Counted from the stretch's first letter, positions 24,646 to 33,815 are shown. The stretch: 64,000 nt of DNA from UBA2020 sp964551435 (GCA_964551435.1 CAZKBS010000002.1:1-64000), one strand, 5' to 3'. Numbers and translations: made by a program. The notes: generated by a model not told the origin, from the sequence alone.

Positions 24646-25602
24646 TCAGGCGCTGACCGGAACGGTATCGAACAGCGAGGAGACAGAACGCTCTTCGCTG
24701 ATACGCAGAATGGCTTCGCCAAACAGCGGCGCCACCGTCAGGTATTTGATTTTCGCGCAGGCCCTGATTTTATCGGTCGCGCGGATACTGTCGGTCACCA
24801 ACATTTCGACCATGGGGGATTTTTCAATCCGCTCGACCGCGCTGCCGGAGAAAACGCCGTGCGACGCCACCGCCCGCACCGATGCCGCGCCGTGTTCCAT
24901 CAGGGCGGCGGCTGCATTGCAGATAGTACCTGCGGAATCCACCATGTCATCAATCAAGATACAATCGCGGCCCGCGACTTCACCGATGACATGCATGACT
25001 TCGGAGATGCCGGCGCGTTCGCGGCGTTTGTCGATGATGGCAAGACCCGCATCGTCCAGACGTTTGGCGAAAGCGCGCGCGCGCACCACACCGCCGACGT
25101 CGGGCGATACGATGGTCAGGTTATCGACCTTGCAGGCCTTTTGAATATAAGGCACGAAAACCGGCGTGCCGGCGAACAGGTTGTCGACGGGAATGTCGAA
25201 AAAGCCCTGAATTTGTCCGGCGTGCAAATCCATGGTCAGCACGCGGTCGGCACCGGCAGTGGTAATCAGGTTCGCGACCAGCTTGGCCGAAATCGGCGAG
25301 CGCGCGGTGGTTTTGCGGTCCTGACGCGCGTATCCGAAATACGGCATGACGGCGGTGATGCGGCGCGCGGAGCCACGCTTGAGCGCATCAATCATAATCA
25401 GCAGTTCCATCAAATGGTCATTCGCGGGATACGATGTCGGCTGGATGACAAACACATCTTCGCCGCGCACGTTGTCGAGAATTTCGAGGAAGATTTCCTG
25501 ATCCGCGAAACGCTTCACGTTCGCTTCGGTCAGCGGAATGCCCAGATAGGCGGAAATCGCCTCGGCGAGCGGCTGGTTGCTGGTGCAGGAAATAAGCTTC
25601 AT
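24646..25602 (-). CDS. prs: ribose-phosphate pyrophosphokinase
   Basis: Start chosen at MKLISCTSNQPLAE (25602), giving 318 residues, the normal length. Class I PRPP synthetase motifs are present: YFGYARQDRK, the ribose-5-phosphate/metal region VLTMDLHAGQIQGFFD, and the PRPP loop CILIDDMVDSAGT. It makes PRPP from ribose 5-phosphate and ATP. It is near rplY-pth-ychF, as in many bacteria, but here a small plus-strand gene intervenes. Confidence 0.96.
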   Translation of the reverse strand: MKLISCTSNQPLAEAISAYLGIPLTEANVKRFADQEIFLEILDNVRGEDVFVIQPTSYPANDHLMELLIMIDALKRGSARRITAVMPYFGYARQDRKTTARSPISAKLVANLITTAGADRVLTMDLHAGQIQGFFDIPVDNLFAGTPVFVPYIQKACKVDNLTIVSPDVGGVVRARAFAKRLDDAGLAIIDKRRERAGISEVMHVIGEVAGRDCILIDDMVDSAGTICNAAAALMEHGAASVRAVASHGVFSGSAVERIEKSPMVEMLVTDSIRATDKIRACAKIKYLTVAPLFGEAILRISEERSVSSLFDTVPVSA

Positions 25603-25736
25603 GGCATTCCGTCCTGTTCGTCGCGATGTGAGCAAAAACCGCGTCGATACTACTGTTTCCAAAGCCAAATTCATAGGCTTCGCTATCAAAAAACTTGCAA
25701 ATTGACATAAGGGCAGCGGGTTGGTAGGCTTCTGAC

Positions 25737-26303
25737 ATGTCCGAAAATTATGTAAGCCTTTCCAAGGAATTCAACCAGACCGCACAAGCGATTGGCGCGG
25801 GCGAAGGTAATTGGCAAATGGCTGTCGCCAAATTCACCCTTCTGATGCGCCATAAAGCGCAAACGCCAGAGCAAAAGCAGGAACTCTGCGCCGTCATGCT
25901 CGACGCGGCCATCAGCCGCCTTGAGAAAGTTGTCGAGAAAATTCCGCAGATGGACAATTTCACCGCATCACCGCTGGAGGCGCTGTATGGCGTGTTCCGT
26001 CCGCTGGCGGATCCGGAAAACCTGCCCCATATGCCCAAAGACGCATCGCAGCGTCTGGCCGATGTCACGCTGGATCTGGTGCGTGCAGTGGAAACATATC
26101 AGAAAACGCAAAACGTTCTGCTCGAGGTTTATAACAACGTCCGCAAATACTACACCGAGTTCTCATTCTTCATGCTGGAAACCGCACAGGCCGTCAAAAC
26201 CGCAGAAGAAGAACGTAGCGCCCGCGCCGAAACCCAAAGCGACCTGACGCTCGGCAAACCACCGACCATCAAACCGCGCCATCCAGGCGGCAAAACCCCT
26301 TAA
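25737..26303 (+). CDS. unknown protein, 188 residues
   Basis: A soluble, mostly helical protein without signal peptide; helices around LSKEFNQTAQAI, LCAVMLDAAISRLEKVVEKI and DVTLDLVRAVETYQKTQNVLLEVYN suggest a helical bundle, followed by a disordered basic tail (KPPTIKPRHPGGKTP). I recognise no family. It is divergent from prs and convergent with pgeF and has normal codon use for the region. Confidence 0.7.
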   Translation: MSENYVSLSKEFNQTAQAIGAGEGNWQMAVAKFTLLMRHKAQTPEQKQELCAVMLDAAISRLEKVVEKIPQMDNFTASPLEALYGVFRPLADPENLPHMPKDASQRLADVTLDLVRAVETYQKTQNVLLEVYNNVRKYYTEFSFFMLETAQAVKTAEEERSARAETQSDLTLGKPPTIKPRHPGGKTP

Positions 26304-26315
26304 GTTTTCTTTATA

Positions 26316-27083
26316 TCAGCGGATAACGATCGCCGATATCTGGCGACCGTAATCCTTTTCACCGCGCAGGCAGCTGCGGCGGTAACTGTAGAATGCCGTT
26401 TCATTGGGCAGTGTGTCTTGCTGCGTATCGAAAACCGTCTCGATACCGGCCAGGCGGATGCGGTGCTTGGCATAGGACGGCAGATCGAAAATCAGATGCC
26501 CCTCTTTCGCTGCGGGCTTGAAAAATGTCTCGTTTGCGCTGTCTTGCTCGATAAAAGGTTTTTTGAAATCCATGCTGACTTCATAAGACACAGGGCCGAT
26601 GCAGGGGCCGATGGCCGCGACGATATCGCCGCGCGTGGCGCCCAGTTTTTCCATCGCCTCGATGGTCGCCTCGATAACGCCGCCAATGGCGCCTTTCCAT
26701 CCGGCATGCGCGGCGCCGATAATTTTCTTGCCGCGCGCAGCCAGAAGTACAGGCGCGCAATCCGCCGTCAAAACGCCAAGGGCGATGCCCTTGCGGTCGG
26801 TCACCAGCGCATCGGCTTGCGGGGCGGTGTCATGCGTCCACGGTTCGGCAATCGTGACCACGCGCGCGCTATGCACCTGCTTGAGCGTGAGCAGATTTTC
26901 CGGCGCAACGCCAAGAGTTTCAGCAACCTTGGCGCGGTTCATGGCGATATGTTCGGGATTATCGCCCGATGAAAACGCACAGTTAAGGCCGCTGAAAAGC
27001 CCGCCGCTGGCACCGCCCAAACGGGTAAAAAAACCATGGCGGAGGTATTTAATATCCTCAAGGCCTGTGGTCAGAAAACGCAT
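26316..27083 (-). CDS. pgeF: purine nucleoside phosphorylase / laccase-domain protein PgeF
   Basis: The 255-residue protein belongs to the YfiH/PgeF (Cu-oxidase_4) family. Metal-site residues are visible: VHSARVV early, LTADCAPVLL and GAAHAGWKGAIGG in the middle, and IGPCIGPVSYEV later. Family members act as purine nucleoside phosphorylase/adenosine deaminase or in peptidoglycan-precursor editing. It is third in the conserved alphaproteobacterial run lgt-MidA-pgeF with a 3-bp gap from the methyltransferase. Confidence 0.93.
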   Translation of the reverse strand: MRFLTTGLEDIKYLRHGFFTRLGGASGGLFSGLNCAFSSGDNPEHIAMNRAKVAETLGVAPENLLTLKQVHSARVVTIAEPWTHDTAPQADALVTDRKGIALGVLTADCAPVLLAARGKKIIGAAHAGWKGAIGGVIEATIEAMEKLGATRGDIVAAIGPCIGPVSYEVSMDFKKPFIEQDSANETFFKPAAKEGHLIFDLPSYAKHRIRLAGIETVFDTQQDTLPNETAFYSYRRSCLRGEKDYGRQISAIVIR

Positions 27084-27086
27084 CCC

Positions 27087-28208
27087 CTATTCCCCCTTTG
27101 CAAATCCGGCGGGCGCCAGCGCGGCGCCTTTTTGTTGCCAGCATATCACCTTGAACAAATCGCCCATTGCCGACGGCGCGGTCAGCCGGTGCACGTCCAG
27201 CGGTATTTGTACCTGCTGCTGCGGCGTTGCGCGTGCGGCGAGCTGCTGTGCGCGCATGTGAATGCCGAGCGTGCCCAGAAACGCCCCCTGCGTCACCACA
27301 GGCCATACCGCCGCCCCCGCCGCAGCTGCGGCCGCGCCGAGAGCATCGAAATCGACATGCGCGGTAATGTCCCGCGTGCCCGGCGCCGCCAGAACATCGG
27401 CATATTCATGGCGGCTGACCGCCTGAAGCGTATCGCCAAACCCGCTTTGGGCATGACCGTAATCAATCGCAAGGCATGCCCCGCCGCTTTGCGCCACATG
27501 CGCGCCCAGCATGGCGGCGATATGACAGCTTTGTTCGCTGTGTTCAAAAACGCTGCCATCTGGCGCGGTCTGTTGCAACGCCTTTGGTATCCAGGCCTCG
27601 GCATCGGCGCACGGGCGGGTGGTAAAGCGCAGCGCCGCCTCGGCCTCATCCCAGATCACATAACGCTCATGCCATGCCCCTTGGCGGCGGATGAATTGCC
27701 GCACCGGCAGCGCATCGAAAAATTCGTTGGATATAATCAGGCTGAAGGTATCTTTGGGGAGCGACGCGGCATCGTCATGCCACTGCGCCTGTCTATCGCC
27801 AAGCGCCTGCGCCTGCAGCGCGCGCAGCTGCGGACTGGTTTCAACCAGATGCACAGACAGCGCCGCATCAAAATCAGGCCAGTTACGCGCCGTCCGCAGG
27901 ATATCCGCCATCAGCGTCCCGCGCCCCGGCCCCAGTTCGGCCAGCATGATGCGCGCAGGCCGTCCGGCCTGCATCCACAGGTCGGCGCACCAAAGACCGA
28001 TCATTTCCCCAAACAGCTGGCTGATATCCGGCGAGGTAATAAAATCGCCCTCTTTGCCAAAAGGCCGCGCATGCGCGTAATAGGCGGAAACCGCACGCTG
28101 CATATATTCTGCAACGCTGATACCGCCCTTTTCGCGGATATACGCCAACAGATCTTGCGTCTGTTTTGAAAGCTCAGGGCTTTTGCTGGCCGCTGCTGGT
28201 GGCTGCAT
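27087..28208 (-). CDS. SAM-dependent methyltransferase, MidA/NDUFAF7 family
   Basis: Start set at the ATG at 28208 (MQPPAAASKSPEL), giving 373 residues; a TTG at 28244 would overlap lgt more. The MidA fold is evident: GDFITSPDISQLFGEMIGLW near residue 55 and the SAM-binding ELGPGRGTLMADILR. Mitochondrial NDUFAF7/MidA dimethylates an arginine of complex I subunit NDUFS2. The gene overlaps lgt's end by 35 bp, consistent with an lgt-MidA-pgeF operon. The bacterial substrate is not proven. Confidence 0.9.
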   Translation of the reverse strand: MQPPAAASKSPELSKQTQDLLAYIREKGGISVAEYMQRAVSAYYAHARPFGKEGDFITSPDISQLFGEMIGLWCADLWMQAGRPARIMLAELGPGRGTLMADILRTARNWPDFDAALSVHLVETSPQLRALQAQALGDRQAQWHDDAASLPKDTFSLIISNEFFDALPVRQFIRRQGAWHERYVIWDEAEAALRFTTRPCADAEAWIPKALQQTAPDGSVFEHSEQSCHIAAMLGAHVAQSGGACLAIDYGHAQSGFGDTLQAVSRHEYADVLAAPGTRDITAHVDFDALGAAAAAAGAAVWPVVTQGAFLGTLGIHMRAQQLAARATPQQQVQIPLDVHRLTAPSAMGDLFKVICWQQKGAALAPAGFAKGE

Positions 28209-29016
28209 CTTTTTTGCGTGCGTACTGGATGATAAGGAAACCAAGGATAATCATCGGCAGGCACAGGAACTGGCCCATCGAGAAGTATTGCAGGAACAGA
28301 CCCAGCTGCGGGTCAGGCTCGCGCACGAATTCGACCAGAAAGCGCGACGTGCCATAACCGACCAGCAACGTGCCGAACAGGACGCCATGCATACGGCGGA
28401 TTTTTGCTTGACGCGCCATATAGAACAGAATGAAAAACATTACGATACCTTCAAGAAATGCTTCGTACAGCTGGCTTGGGTGGCGCGGCAGCCCGCCGCC
28501 TGCCGGAAAATTCATCGCCCATGGTACGGTGGTGATACGGCCAAAAAGCTCGCCATTAATGAAATTGGCGATACGACCGAAGAACAATCCGATAGGCACC
28601 ACGGTGGCCACGATGTCGCCCATCGCCAGCGGATTGATTTTGTGATAGCGGCAAAAACTGACAATCACGATCACGACACCAATCAAACCGCCGTGGAAAG
28701 ACATACCGCCTTCCCATACTTTGAAAATACTGAGAGGGTGCGCGACGTATTCACCAAAATTGTAAAACAGAACATAACCGATGCGGCCACCCAGAATGAC
28801 CCCCAGCACCAACCACGAGAGAATGTTATCGATGTCTTCGCGGTTCGGGCGGCGGTCGCGGTCAAGTTCGGCCAGCCAGCCGCCATAAACCCAGCCCCCC
28901 ATAAATCCGGCCAGATAGGCCAGCGCATACCAGCGGATCAGCAAAGGGCCAAAACCGAATATAGGGCCGATACTGATGGCCACGGGATCTATTTCAGGGA
29001 AAGGCAGGCCGGTCAT
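28174..29016 (-). CDS. lgt: prolipoprotein diacylglyceryl transferase
   Basis: The 280-residue membrane protein has about seven hydrophobic segments and the Lgt signatures SFHGGLIGVV (catalytic His region) and GRIANFINGELFGR. It transfers diacylglyceryl to the lipobox Cys of pre-lipoproteins at the inner membrane. Substrates in the window include the lipoproteins at 7807, 39469 and 56062. It heads the lgt-MidA-pgeF unit. Confidence 0.96.
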   Translation of the reverse strand: MTGLPFPEIDPVAISIGPIFGFGPLLIRWYALAYLAGFMGGWVYGGWLAELDRDRRPNREDIDNILSWLVLGVILGGRIGYVLFYNFGEYVAHPLSIFKVWEGGMSFHGGLIGVVIVIVSFCRYHKINPLAMGDIVATVVPIGLFFGRIANFINGELFGRITTVPWAMNFPAGGGLPRHPSQLYEAFLEGIVMFFILFYMARQAKIRRMHGVLFGTLLVGYGTSRFLVEFVREPDPQLGLFLQYFSMGQFLCLPMIILGFLIIQYARKKDAATSSGQQKP

Positions 29017-29152
29017 GATAATTTACTTACTTTCGGTGGCTTCTTTTTGAATTTTCAGCTATTTTATAGCCCTGACATCCCGGCAAAGCCATGTTTTTTT
29101 ATTGCAAATTCCGCTCCGGACGTGTTACGACAGGGGCCTCAAGAGGTGGATT

Positions 29153-29506
29153 ATGAGAAACGCGCGCGAAAAGCTCAAGCAAGGCCTGGATATGGATGGT
29201 CTGAAATTCTTCGACGACATGGCCCGCATGGCCACCGGCGCGCTTGGATCTTTCAGCGAAGTGCGCCACCAGATCAAAGCGATGGTCAAGCAGCGCGTGG
29301 ATCAAATTCTTGCTGAAACCGACCTTGTGACCCGCGCCGAATTCGACCGCGTGGAGGCACTGTCCACCCGCGCCCGCGCGAAGGTAGAAGAACTCGAAGC
29401 GCGCCTCGACGCGATTGAGGGCAAAAAGAAACCCGCGGCCAAGGCGAAACCCGCCAAGAAAGCCGCCGCCAAAAAGACCACGACCCAGAAGAAAGCAAAG
29501 AAATGA
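29153..29506 (+). CDS. ubiK: UbiK-type accessory factor (BMFP domain)
   Basis: Start at 29153 (AGAGGTGG ribosome-binding site 5 bases upstream), 117 residues. A BMFP/DUF526 domain (FDDMARMATGALGSFSEVRHQIKAMV in two parts) is followed by a coiled coil (VEELEARLDAIEG) and a Lys/Ala-rich tail resembling histone-like sequences. E. coli UbiK is an accessory factor for ubiquinone synthesis and interacts with lipids. Its stop overlaps the ybjN-like start (ATGA). Confidence 0.88.
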   Translation: MRNAREKLKQGLDMDGLKFFDDMARMATGALGSFSEVRHQIKAMVKQRVDQILAETDLVTRAEFDRVEALSTRARAKVEELEARLDAIEGKKKPAAKAKPAKKAAAKKTTTQKKAKK

Positions 29507-30009
29507 TCGGCTCCCCGTTTGAACTTGCGCATGATGACAACAACCCGCTCGATATGGTCGAGGAGCTGTCGCGTTCCAAAGGCTGGAACTTCACCCGCAC
29601 GGATGAAGATTTCCTTGTCATGACCCTGCCCGGCCAGCACGGCCCGCTGGAACTGTGGCTGGAATGGCAGGATGAATTCTCCGCGCTGCTGCTGTCTTGC
29701 TCCATGCCTGTCGAAATTTCCGACGAACATTACGAAATGGCCTGCCGCACCATCGAACAGATTAACGAAAACATCTGGCTCGGCCACTTTGACCTGTCGA
29801 ACAAAGGTACCTTCCCCACTTTCCGTCACACGCTGCTTTTGCGCATGATCCCCTCGGGCATCGCCATCGACACCATTCATGATGTGGTCGATATCGCCAT
29901 GGCGGAATGCAACCGTTTCTACACCACCTTCCAGCTGGTGCAGTCCGGTGACGTCCGTCTGCAAGACAACCTCAGCGCCGCCGTGTTTGATACGGTCGGC
30001 GAAGCCTAA
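29503..30009 (+). CDS. YbjN-domain protein
   Basis: The 168-residue protein matches the YbjN family found in alphaproteobacteria between a BMFP protein and proC. It has an acidic N-terminal segment (ELAHDDNNPLDMVEELSRSKGW), a beta-rich middle and a helix ending in MAECNRFYTTFQLV. YbjN-type proteins resemble type III secretion chaperones in fold and affect motility and stress in E. coli; here the role is unknown. It overlaps ubiK by 4 bases and is 11 bp before proC. Confidence 0.88.
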   Translation: MIGSPFELAHDDNNPLDMVEELSRSKGWNFTRTDEDFLVMTLPGQHGPLELWLEWQDEFSALLLSCSMPVEISDEHYEMACRTIEQINENIWLGHFDLSNKGTFPTFRHTLLLRMIPSGIAIDTIHDVVDIAMAECNRFYTTFQLVQSGDVRLQDNLSAAVFDTVGEA

Positions 30010-30020
30010 GCCTCGGCGCC

Positions 30021-30812
30021 ATGAATTTGCTTCTGGTCGGTTGCGGCAAAATGGGTCAGGCGCTGCTGAAGCGCTGGCTTGAACGCCGCCTGTGCCAGCA
30101 GATTTACGTCATCGAACCCGCCGCCATCGAGGCCGACGTGCCGCATGTGCAGCTGCTGGGCGATATACCCCCGACATACAAACCCGACGTCGTGGTTTTC
30201 GCGGTTAAACCGCAAGTCCTGCCCGTTATGGCCGGGCAATATAAACGATTTGCCGATCAGGGTGCGCTGTTCATTTCGATTGCGGCGGGCAAACCCGTTT
30301 CATTTTTCGAACAGCATCTGGGCAGCAACGCCGCCGTGGTGCGCGCCATGCCCAATACCCCCGCCGCGATTGGTGAAGGCATGACCGTCGCCTGCGCGAA
30401 TGCCGCCGTCAGCGATGCGCAGAAAAAACAGGCGCAGGATTTGCTGTCGGCTGTCGGCGATTTCGTCTGGGTGCCGGATGAAAAACTGCTCGACCCTGTC
30501 ACGGCGTTGTCGGGCAGCGGCCCCGCCTATGTATTTTTGCTGATCGAAGCCATGACCGCCGCCGGTGAAAAACTCCGCCTTGACCCCGCTATGGCGGCGC
30601 GTCTGGCCCGCCAGACGGTTATCGGCAGCGCCGCGCTCGCCAAAGACAGCGCGGCTCTGCCCGCCGCCAAGCTGCGCGAAAACGTGACCAGCCCCGGCGG
30701 CACCACCGCGGCCGCCCTCAGTGTGCTGATGCGCGCAGAGAACGGGATGCAGGCTTTGTTTGACGAAGCCCTCGCCGCCGCCAGTAAACGGGCGGAAGAA
30801 TTATCCAAATAA
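30021..30812 (+). CDS. proC: pyrroline-5-carboxylate reductase
   Basis: The 263-residue protein has the N-terminal NAD(P)-binding motif LLVGCGKMGQALL and the ProC signatures ALSGSGPAYVFLLIEAM and VTSPGGTTAAALSVL. It reduces pyrroline-5-carboxylate to proline. Third gene of the ubiK-ybjN-proC unit. Confidence 0.95.
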   Translation: MNLLLVGCGKMGQALLKRWLERRLCQQIYVIEPAAIEADVPHVQLLGDIPPTYKPDVVVFAVKPQVLPVMAGQYKRFADQGALFISIAAGKPVSFFEQHLGSNAAVVRAMPNTPAAIGEGMTVACANAAVSDAQKKQAQDLLSAVGDFVWVPDEKLLDPVTALSGSGPAYVFLLIEAMTAAGEKLRLDPAMAARLARQTVIGSAALAKDSAALPAAKLRENVTSPGGTTAAALSVLMRAENGMQALFDEALAAASKRAEELSK

Positions 30813-30921
30813 CCATCTGATATATCAAACGTTTAATCGCGGCCCTTGGCATGTATCCGAACGTCATCAGCGCAAAACCTTCTGCACCCAAACCACCCGG
30901 AAAATAAAAAGCGACAATTAA

Positions 30922-31338
30922 TTATTTTTTGCGGTTCACGCCAAGGCCGCTTTCCTTGGCCAGATGGCTGCGCTTTTCCGCGTAGTTCGGCGCGACCATA
31001 GGATAATCCGCCGGCAGGTTCCATTTTTCGCGGTATTGCTCCGGCGTCATGTCATAAGCGGATTTCAGATAACGCTTGAGCATCTTGAGCTTTTTGCCGT
31101 CTTCGAGGCAGACGATATAATCCGGCATCACCGATTTTTTGATAGGCACGGCAGGCTGCTGCGTCACGGCGCCGCCTGCGGGCGCGGCGTGGCTTTCATG
31201 TTCAATCGAGGCAAGGGTTTTATGCACCTGACGTATCAGGGTTTGCAAATCATGAACGTCGTGACGCGATACATAGGCCGCCACAATCGTTGCGGTATGC
31301 GCCATGATATCGGTCTTGGGGTGTTTGACATCGGTCAT
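30922..31338 (-). CDS. MucR/Ros-family transcriptional regulator with altered zinc site
   Basis: The 138-residue protein has the MucR DNA-binding region at about 70-132 (PDYIVCLEDGKKLKMLKRYL, TPEQYREKW, DYPMVAPNYAEKRS). In Ros the zinc ligands are spaced C-2-C-9-H-4-H; here the aligned residues are Cys77, Asp80, Tyr90 and Tyr95, so only one ligand is kept. Some Mesorhizobium homologues are known to work without zinc. MucR proteins act as global, nucleoid-associated regulators of AT-rich promoters. It lies 2 bp after tsaB. Confidence 0.9.
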   Translation of the reverse strand: MTDVKHPKTDIMAHTATIVAAYVSRHDVHDLQTLIRQVHKTLASIEHESHAAPAGGAVTQQPAVPIKKSVMPDYIVCLEDGKKLKMLKRYLKSAYDMTPEQYREKWNLPADYPMVAPNYAEKRSHLAKESGLGVNRKK

Positions 31339-31340
31339 GC

Positions 31341-31994
31341 CTACTGCCCTTCGATGTGGCGGTTTTGATGTGCTGAAATCGTAACATCCGCCGGACGCAA
31401 ATAAAAGGGTGACGGACGGTATGGCGATGGCCCGTCTTTGGCGTAAACGGCGGTAGCTTTTTGCGCCAGCTGGCGGGCGTCTGCGAGTGGGCTGATGACC
31501 TGCGCCTGCGGCATAAATGGCGCCAATTTCTGTGCCGCATCGCCTGAAATCACGATATCGCCCTCATATTCGGCAAAGCGCTGCGCGAAGATTTCGGGCG
31601 CTTCGTTCACGGGGGCGTTGTTGCCCGCTTGAAAATACAATTCTTCGCGCCAGGCTTCGATGGCCACGATATTCAGGGCATTTTCAATATTTACAGAAAA
31701 CAGATCGAAACTGCTCAGGCCGACAATCGGCTTTTTCGCCGCCATGGCCAGCGCGCGCATTGCGGCAATACCGATGCGGATGCCCGTAAAGCTGCCCGGG
31801 CCTGTGGCCACCGCCATCAGATCGATAGCGTCATAGCCGATGCCTGCCGCTGCGAGGGCTTTTTGCACATGCCCCAGCAGCAAGCCGCCTTGATCGCGCG
31901 TTTCGGCGGTATCAAAAAAATACAGCACATCATCGCCATCGCATAGCGCGACCGAAAGAATGGTATTCGCGGTATTGACGGCAAGACATTTCAT
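31341..31994 (-). CDS. tsaB: tRNA threonylcarbamoyladenosine biosynthesis protein TsaB
   Basis: Start at 31994 (MKCLAVNTANTILSVAL), 217 residues. The ASKHA-fold motifs ALCDGDDVLYFF and AVATGPGSFTGIRIGIAAMRAL are typical of TsaB, the scaffold partner of TsaD in the t6A37 modification of tRNAs reading ANN codons. It starts 1 bp after the nitroreductase stop and ends 2 bp before mucR. The rimI gene that often follows tsaB is absent here. Confidence 0.93.
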   Translation of the reverse strand: MKCLAVNTANTILSVALCDGDDVLYFFDTAETRDQGGLLLGHVQKALAAAGIGYDAIDLMAVATGPGSFTGIRIGIAAMRALAMAAKKPIVGLSSFDLFSVNIENALNIVAIEAWREELYFQAGNNAPVNEAPEIFAQRFAEYEGDIVISGDAAQKLAPFMPQAQVISPLADARQLAQKATAVYAKDGPSPYRPSPFYLRPADVTISAHQNRHIEGQ

Positions 31995-31995
31995 G

Positions 31996-32589
31996 TCAGA
32001 TGACCTTGGCAATCTGCTCGAAGCTGAAGCGCGGGCTGCGGGCGAAAGTTTTACTGTGGTCGCCATAGCCGATGTTACAAATGAAGTTCACCTTGAAACG
32101 TCCATCGGGGAAAAATTCCTTGTTCACGCCCCCGGCATCGAAGCCCGACATCGGCCCACAATCCAGACCGAGTGCGCGCGCGGCGACAATAAAATATCCC
32201 CCCTGCAGGCTGCTGTTGCGGAACGCGGTCTGGGCAATCAGGTCATCGTTGCCCTCGAACCACGACTTCGCATCCGTGTGCGGAAACAAAAACGGCAGAT
32301 GTTCATGAAAGCGCATATCCATCGCCAGGATGGCGACCACAGGCGCGGTCATGGTTTTATCGATGTTTGATTCCATCAAAAATGGCTTCAGGCGCACCTT
32401 TGCCTCCGGCGATTGCAAAAAAAGCAGGCGCAGCGGGCAGCTGTTGGCGCTGGTCGGGCCGAATTTCATTAACTCATGGATTTGATGGAGCAATTCGGCG
32501 GAAACCTGCCTGTCCTGCCATGCGTTGGCGGTGCGGGCAGCGCGAAAAATCGTATCCAAAGCCTGGTCTGTTAATACGGCAGATGTCAT
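31996..32589 (-). CDS. nitroreductase family protein, RutE/HadB-like
   Basis: The 197-residue flavoprotein matches the malonic semialdehyde reductase RutE group. Features are FRAARTANAWQDRQVSAELL at the N-terminus, FGPTSANSCPLRLLFL for FMN binding, and GLDCGPMSGFDAGGVN late. It uses FMN and NAD(P)H. No other rut genes are present, so a general aldehyde or nitro-compound reductase role is as likely as pyrimidine use. It forms a tight cluster with tsaB and mucR. Confidence 0.87.
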   Translation of the reverse strand: MTSAVLTDQALDTIFRAARTANAWQDRQVSAELLHQIHELMKFGPTSANSCPLRLLFLQSPEAKVRLKPFLMESNIDKTMTAPVVAILAMDMRFHEHLPFLFPHTDAKSWFEGNDDLIAQTAFRNSSLQGGYFIVAARALGLDCGPMSGFDAGGVNKEFFPDGRFKVNFICNIGYGDHSKTFARSPRFSFEQIAKVI

Positions 32590-32628
32590 GTTAAGATACG
32601 CTCCCGTTAACGGCGATTAGATAAAAAG

Positions 32629-33771
32629 ATGCTGACTATTCAAAAACATACTTACGGCCATTTGTACAGGGGCCTTTTGTATAAAAGTTTGTGTGCGGCC
32701 TTTGCGCTGGGGATGACTTTTGGCGCCCCCGCGTCTGCACATGCCGCCAGCATCAGCGCCGACCGCGCGAGTGCAGTTATTTTCGTCTATCAGCGCGTAG
32801 GCGAAGAAGCGATGCCCCAAAGCAGCATTTCCGTCGAACAATTCCGCGAACATATCCGCGAGCTGAAAACCGACGGCTATACCGTGCTGCCGCTGAAAAC
32901 GATTATCAAGGCGCTCAAATCCGGCGAACAGCTGCCGCAGCGCGCGATTGCGATTACGCTGGAGGGCGGCTGGAAATCGACCCTGCAAAATGCCGTCCCG
33001 CTGCTGCAGGAAGCCAACCTGCCCTACACTGTTTTTTATGCCAGCGATATGGCCGATAACAACGCCCCCAGCCATATGAGCTGGCGCGACATGAAGACCC
33101 TGCGCAAGAACAAGCTCGCTGATCTTGGCATCCTGCCCGCCAGCTACAGCCACATGGCGCAGCAGACGCCCGAAAAGAATGCCGAGGCCATCAACCGCGC
33201 GGTCAGCCGCTACCGCGCCGAATTCGGTGAAGATCCTTTGTTCTTTGCATACCCTTATGGTGAATATTCATCCGATGTGCGCAAACAGGTCGAGGGATAT
33301 AAATTCGAAGCCGCCTTTTCCCAGCAATCCGGCGTTGCCTATGCCGGATCTGACTTCAACGCCGTGCCGCGCTTTATCATGACGGCGGCCTTTGGCGATC
33401 TGGACCGTTTCATGCTGACAGCAAATGCCCTGCCCCTGCCTGTGACCGACGTCATGCCGGACAACATGATTGTCAGCGAAAATCCGCCGCCTATCGGCTT
33501 TACCGTATCGCCGGAGCTGACGGACCTTGGCAAGCTGTCCTGTTTCGTTTCCGGTATCGGCAAGGCGGAACTGGTCAAACCGGGCGGCAATCGCGTTGAA
33601 ATCCGCCTCGACCGCATGCTAGAAGAACGCCGCACGCGTATCAACTGCACCATGCCAGACGACACCATCATCCCCGGCCAACCGCAAAGCTGGCGCTGGT
33701 TTGGCATGCAGCTGGTTCTGGCCGATTATACCGACGAAGAAAGTATCGAAACAGGCGACAGGCCGGAGTAA
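32629..33771 (+). CDS. secreted polysaccharide-deacetylase-like protein, catalytic residues lost
   Basis: The 380-residue protein has a signal peptide (to about Ala40) and a NodB-homology region from about 48 to 230. The canonical TFDDG metal/catalytic motif reads TLEGG (Glu112-Gly113), and in the H-x3-H motif only the second His is kept (PASYSHM, His175). Another conserved stretch, FAYPYGEYSSDVRK, is intact. The C-terminal 130 residues are a separate beta-rich domain with FTVSPELTDLGKLSCFV. A carbohydrate-binding or scaffold role without deacetylase activity is likely. Terminator follows at 33784. Confidence 0.82.
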   Translation: MLTIQKHTYGHLYRGLLYKSLCAAFALGMTFGAPASAHAASISADRASAVIFVYQRVGEEAMPQSSISVEQFREHIRELKTDGYTVLPLKTIIKALKSGEQLPQRAIAITLEGGWKSTLQNAVPLLQEANLPYTVFYASDMADNNAPSHMSWRDMKTLRKNKLADLGILPASYSHMAQQTPEKNAEAINRAVSRYRAEFGEDPLFFAYPYGEYSSDVRKQVEGYKFEAAFSQQSGVAYAGSDFNAVPRFIMTAAFGDLDRFMLTANALPLPVTDVMPDNMIVSENPPPIGFTVSPELTDLGKLSCFVSGIGKAELVKPGGNRVEIRLDRMLEERRTRINCTMPDDTIIPGQPQSWRWFGMQLVLADYTDEESIETGDRPE

Positions 33772-33783
33772 TCCTTCCGCACA

Positions 33784-33815
33784 AAAAAGCGCCCCATTTG
33801 CGGGGCGCTTTTTTT
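33784..33815. terminator. bidirectional terminator
   Basis: A 12-bp stem (AAAAAGCGCCCC with GGGGCGCTTTTT) and a 6-nt loop, with an A run left and T run right, lies between the deacetylase-like gene and secF, which converge. Confidence 0.9.
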
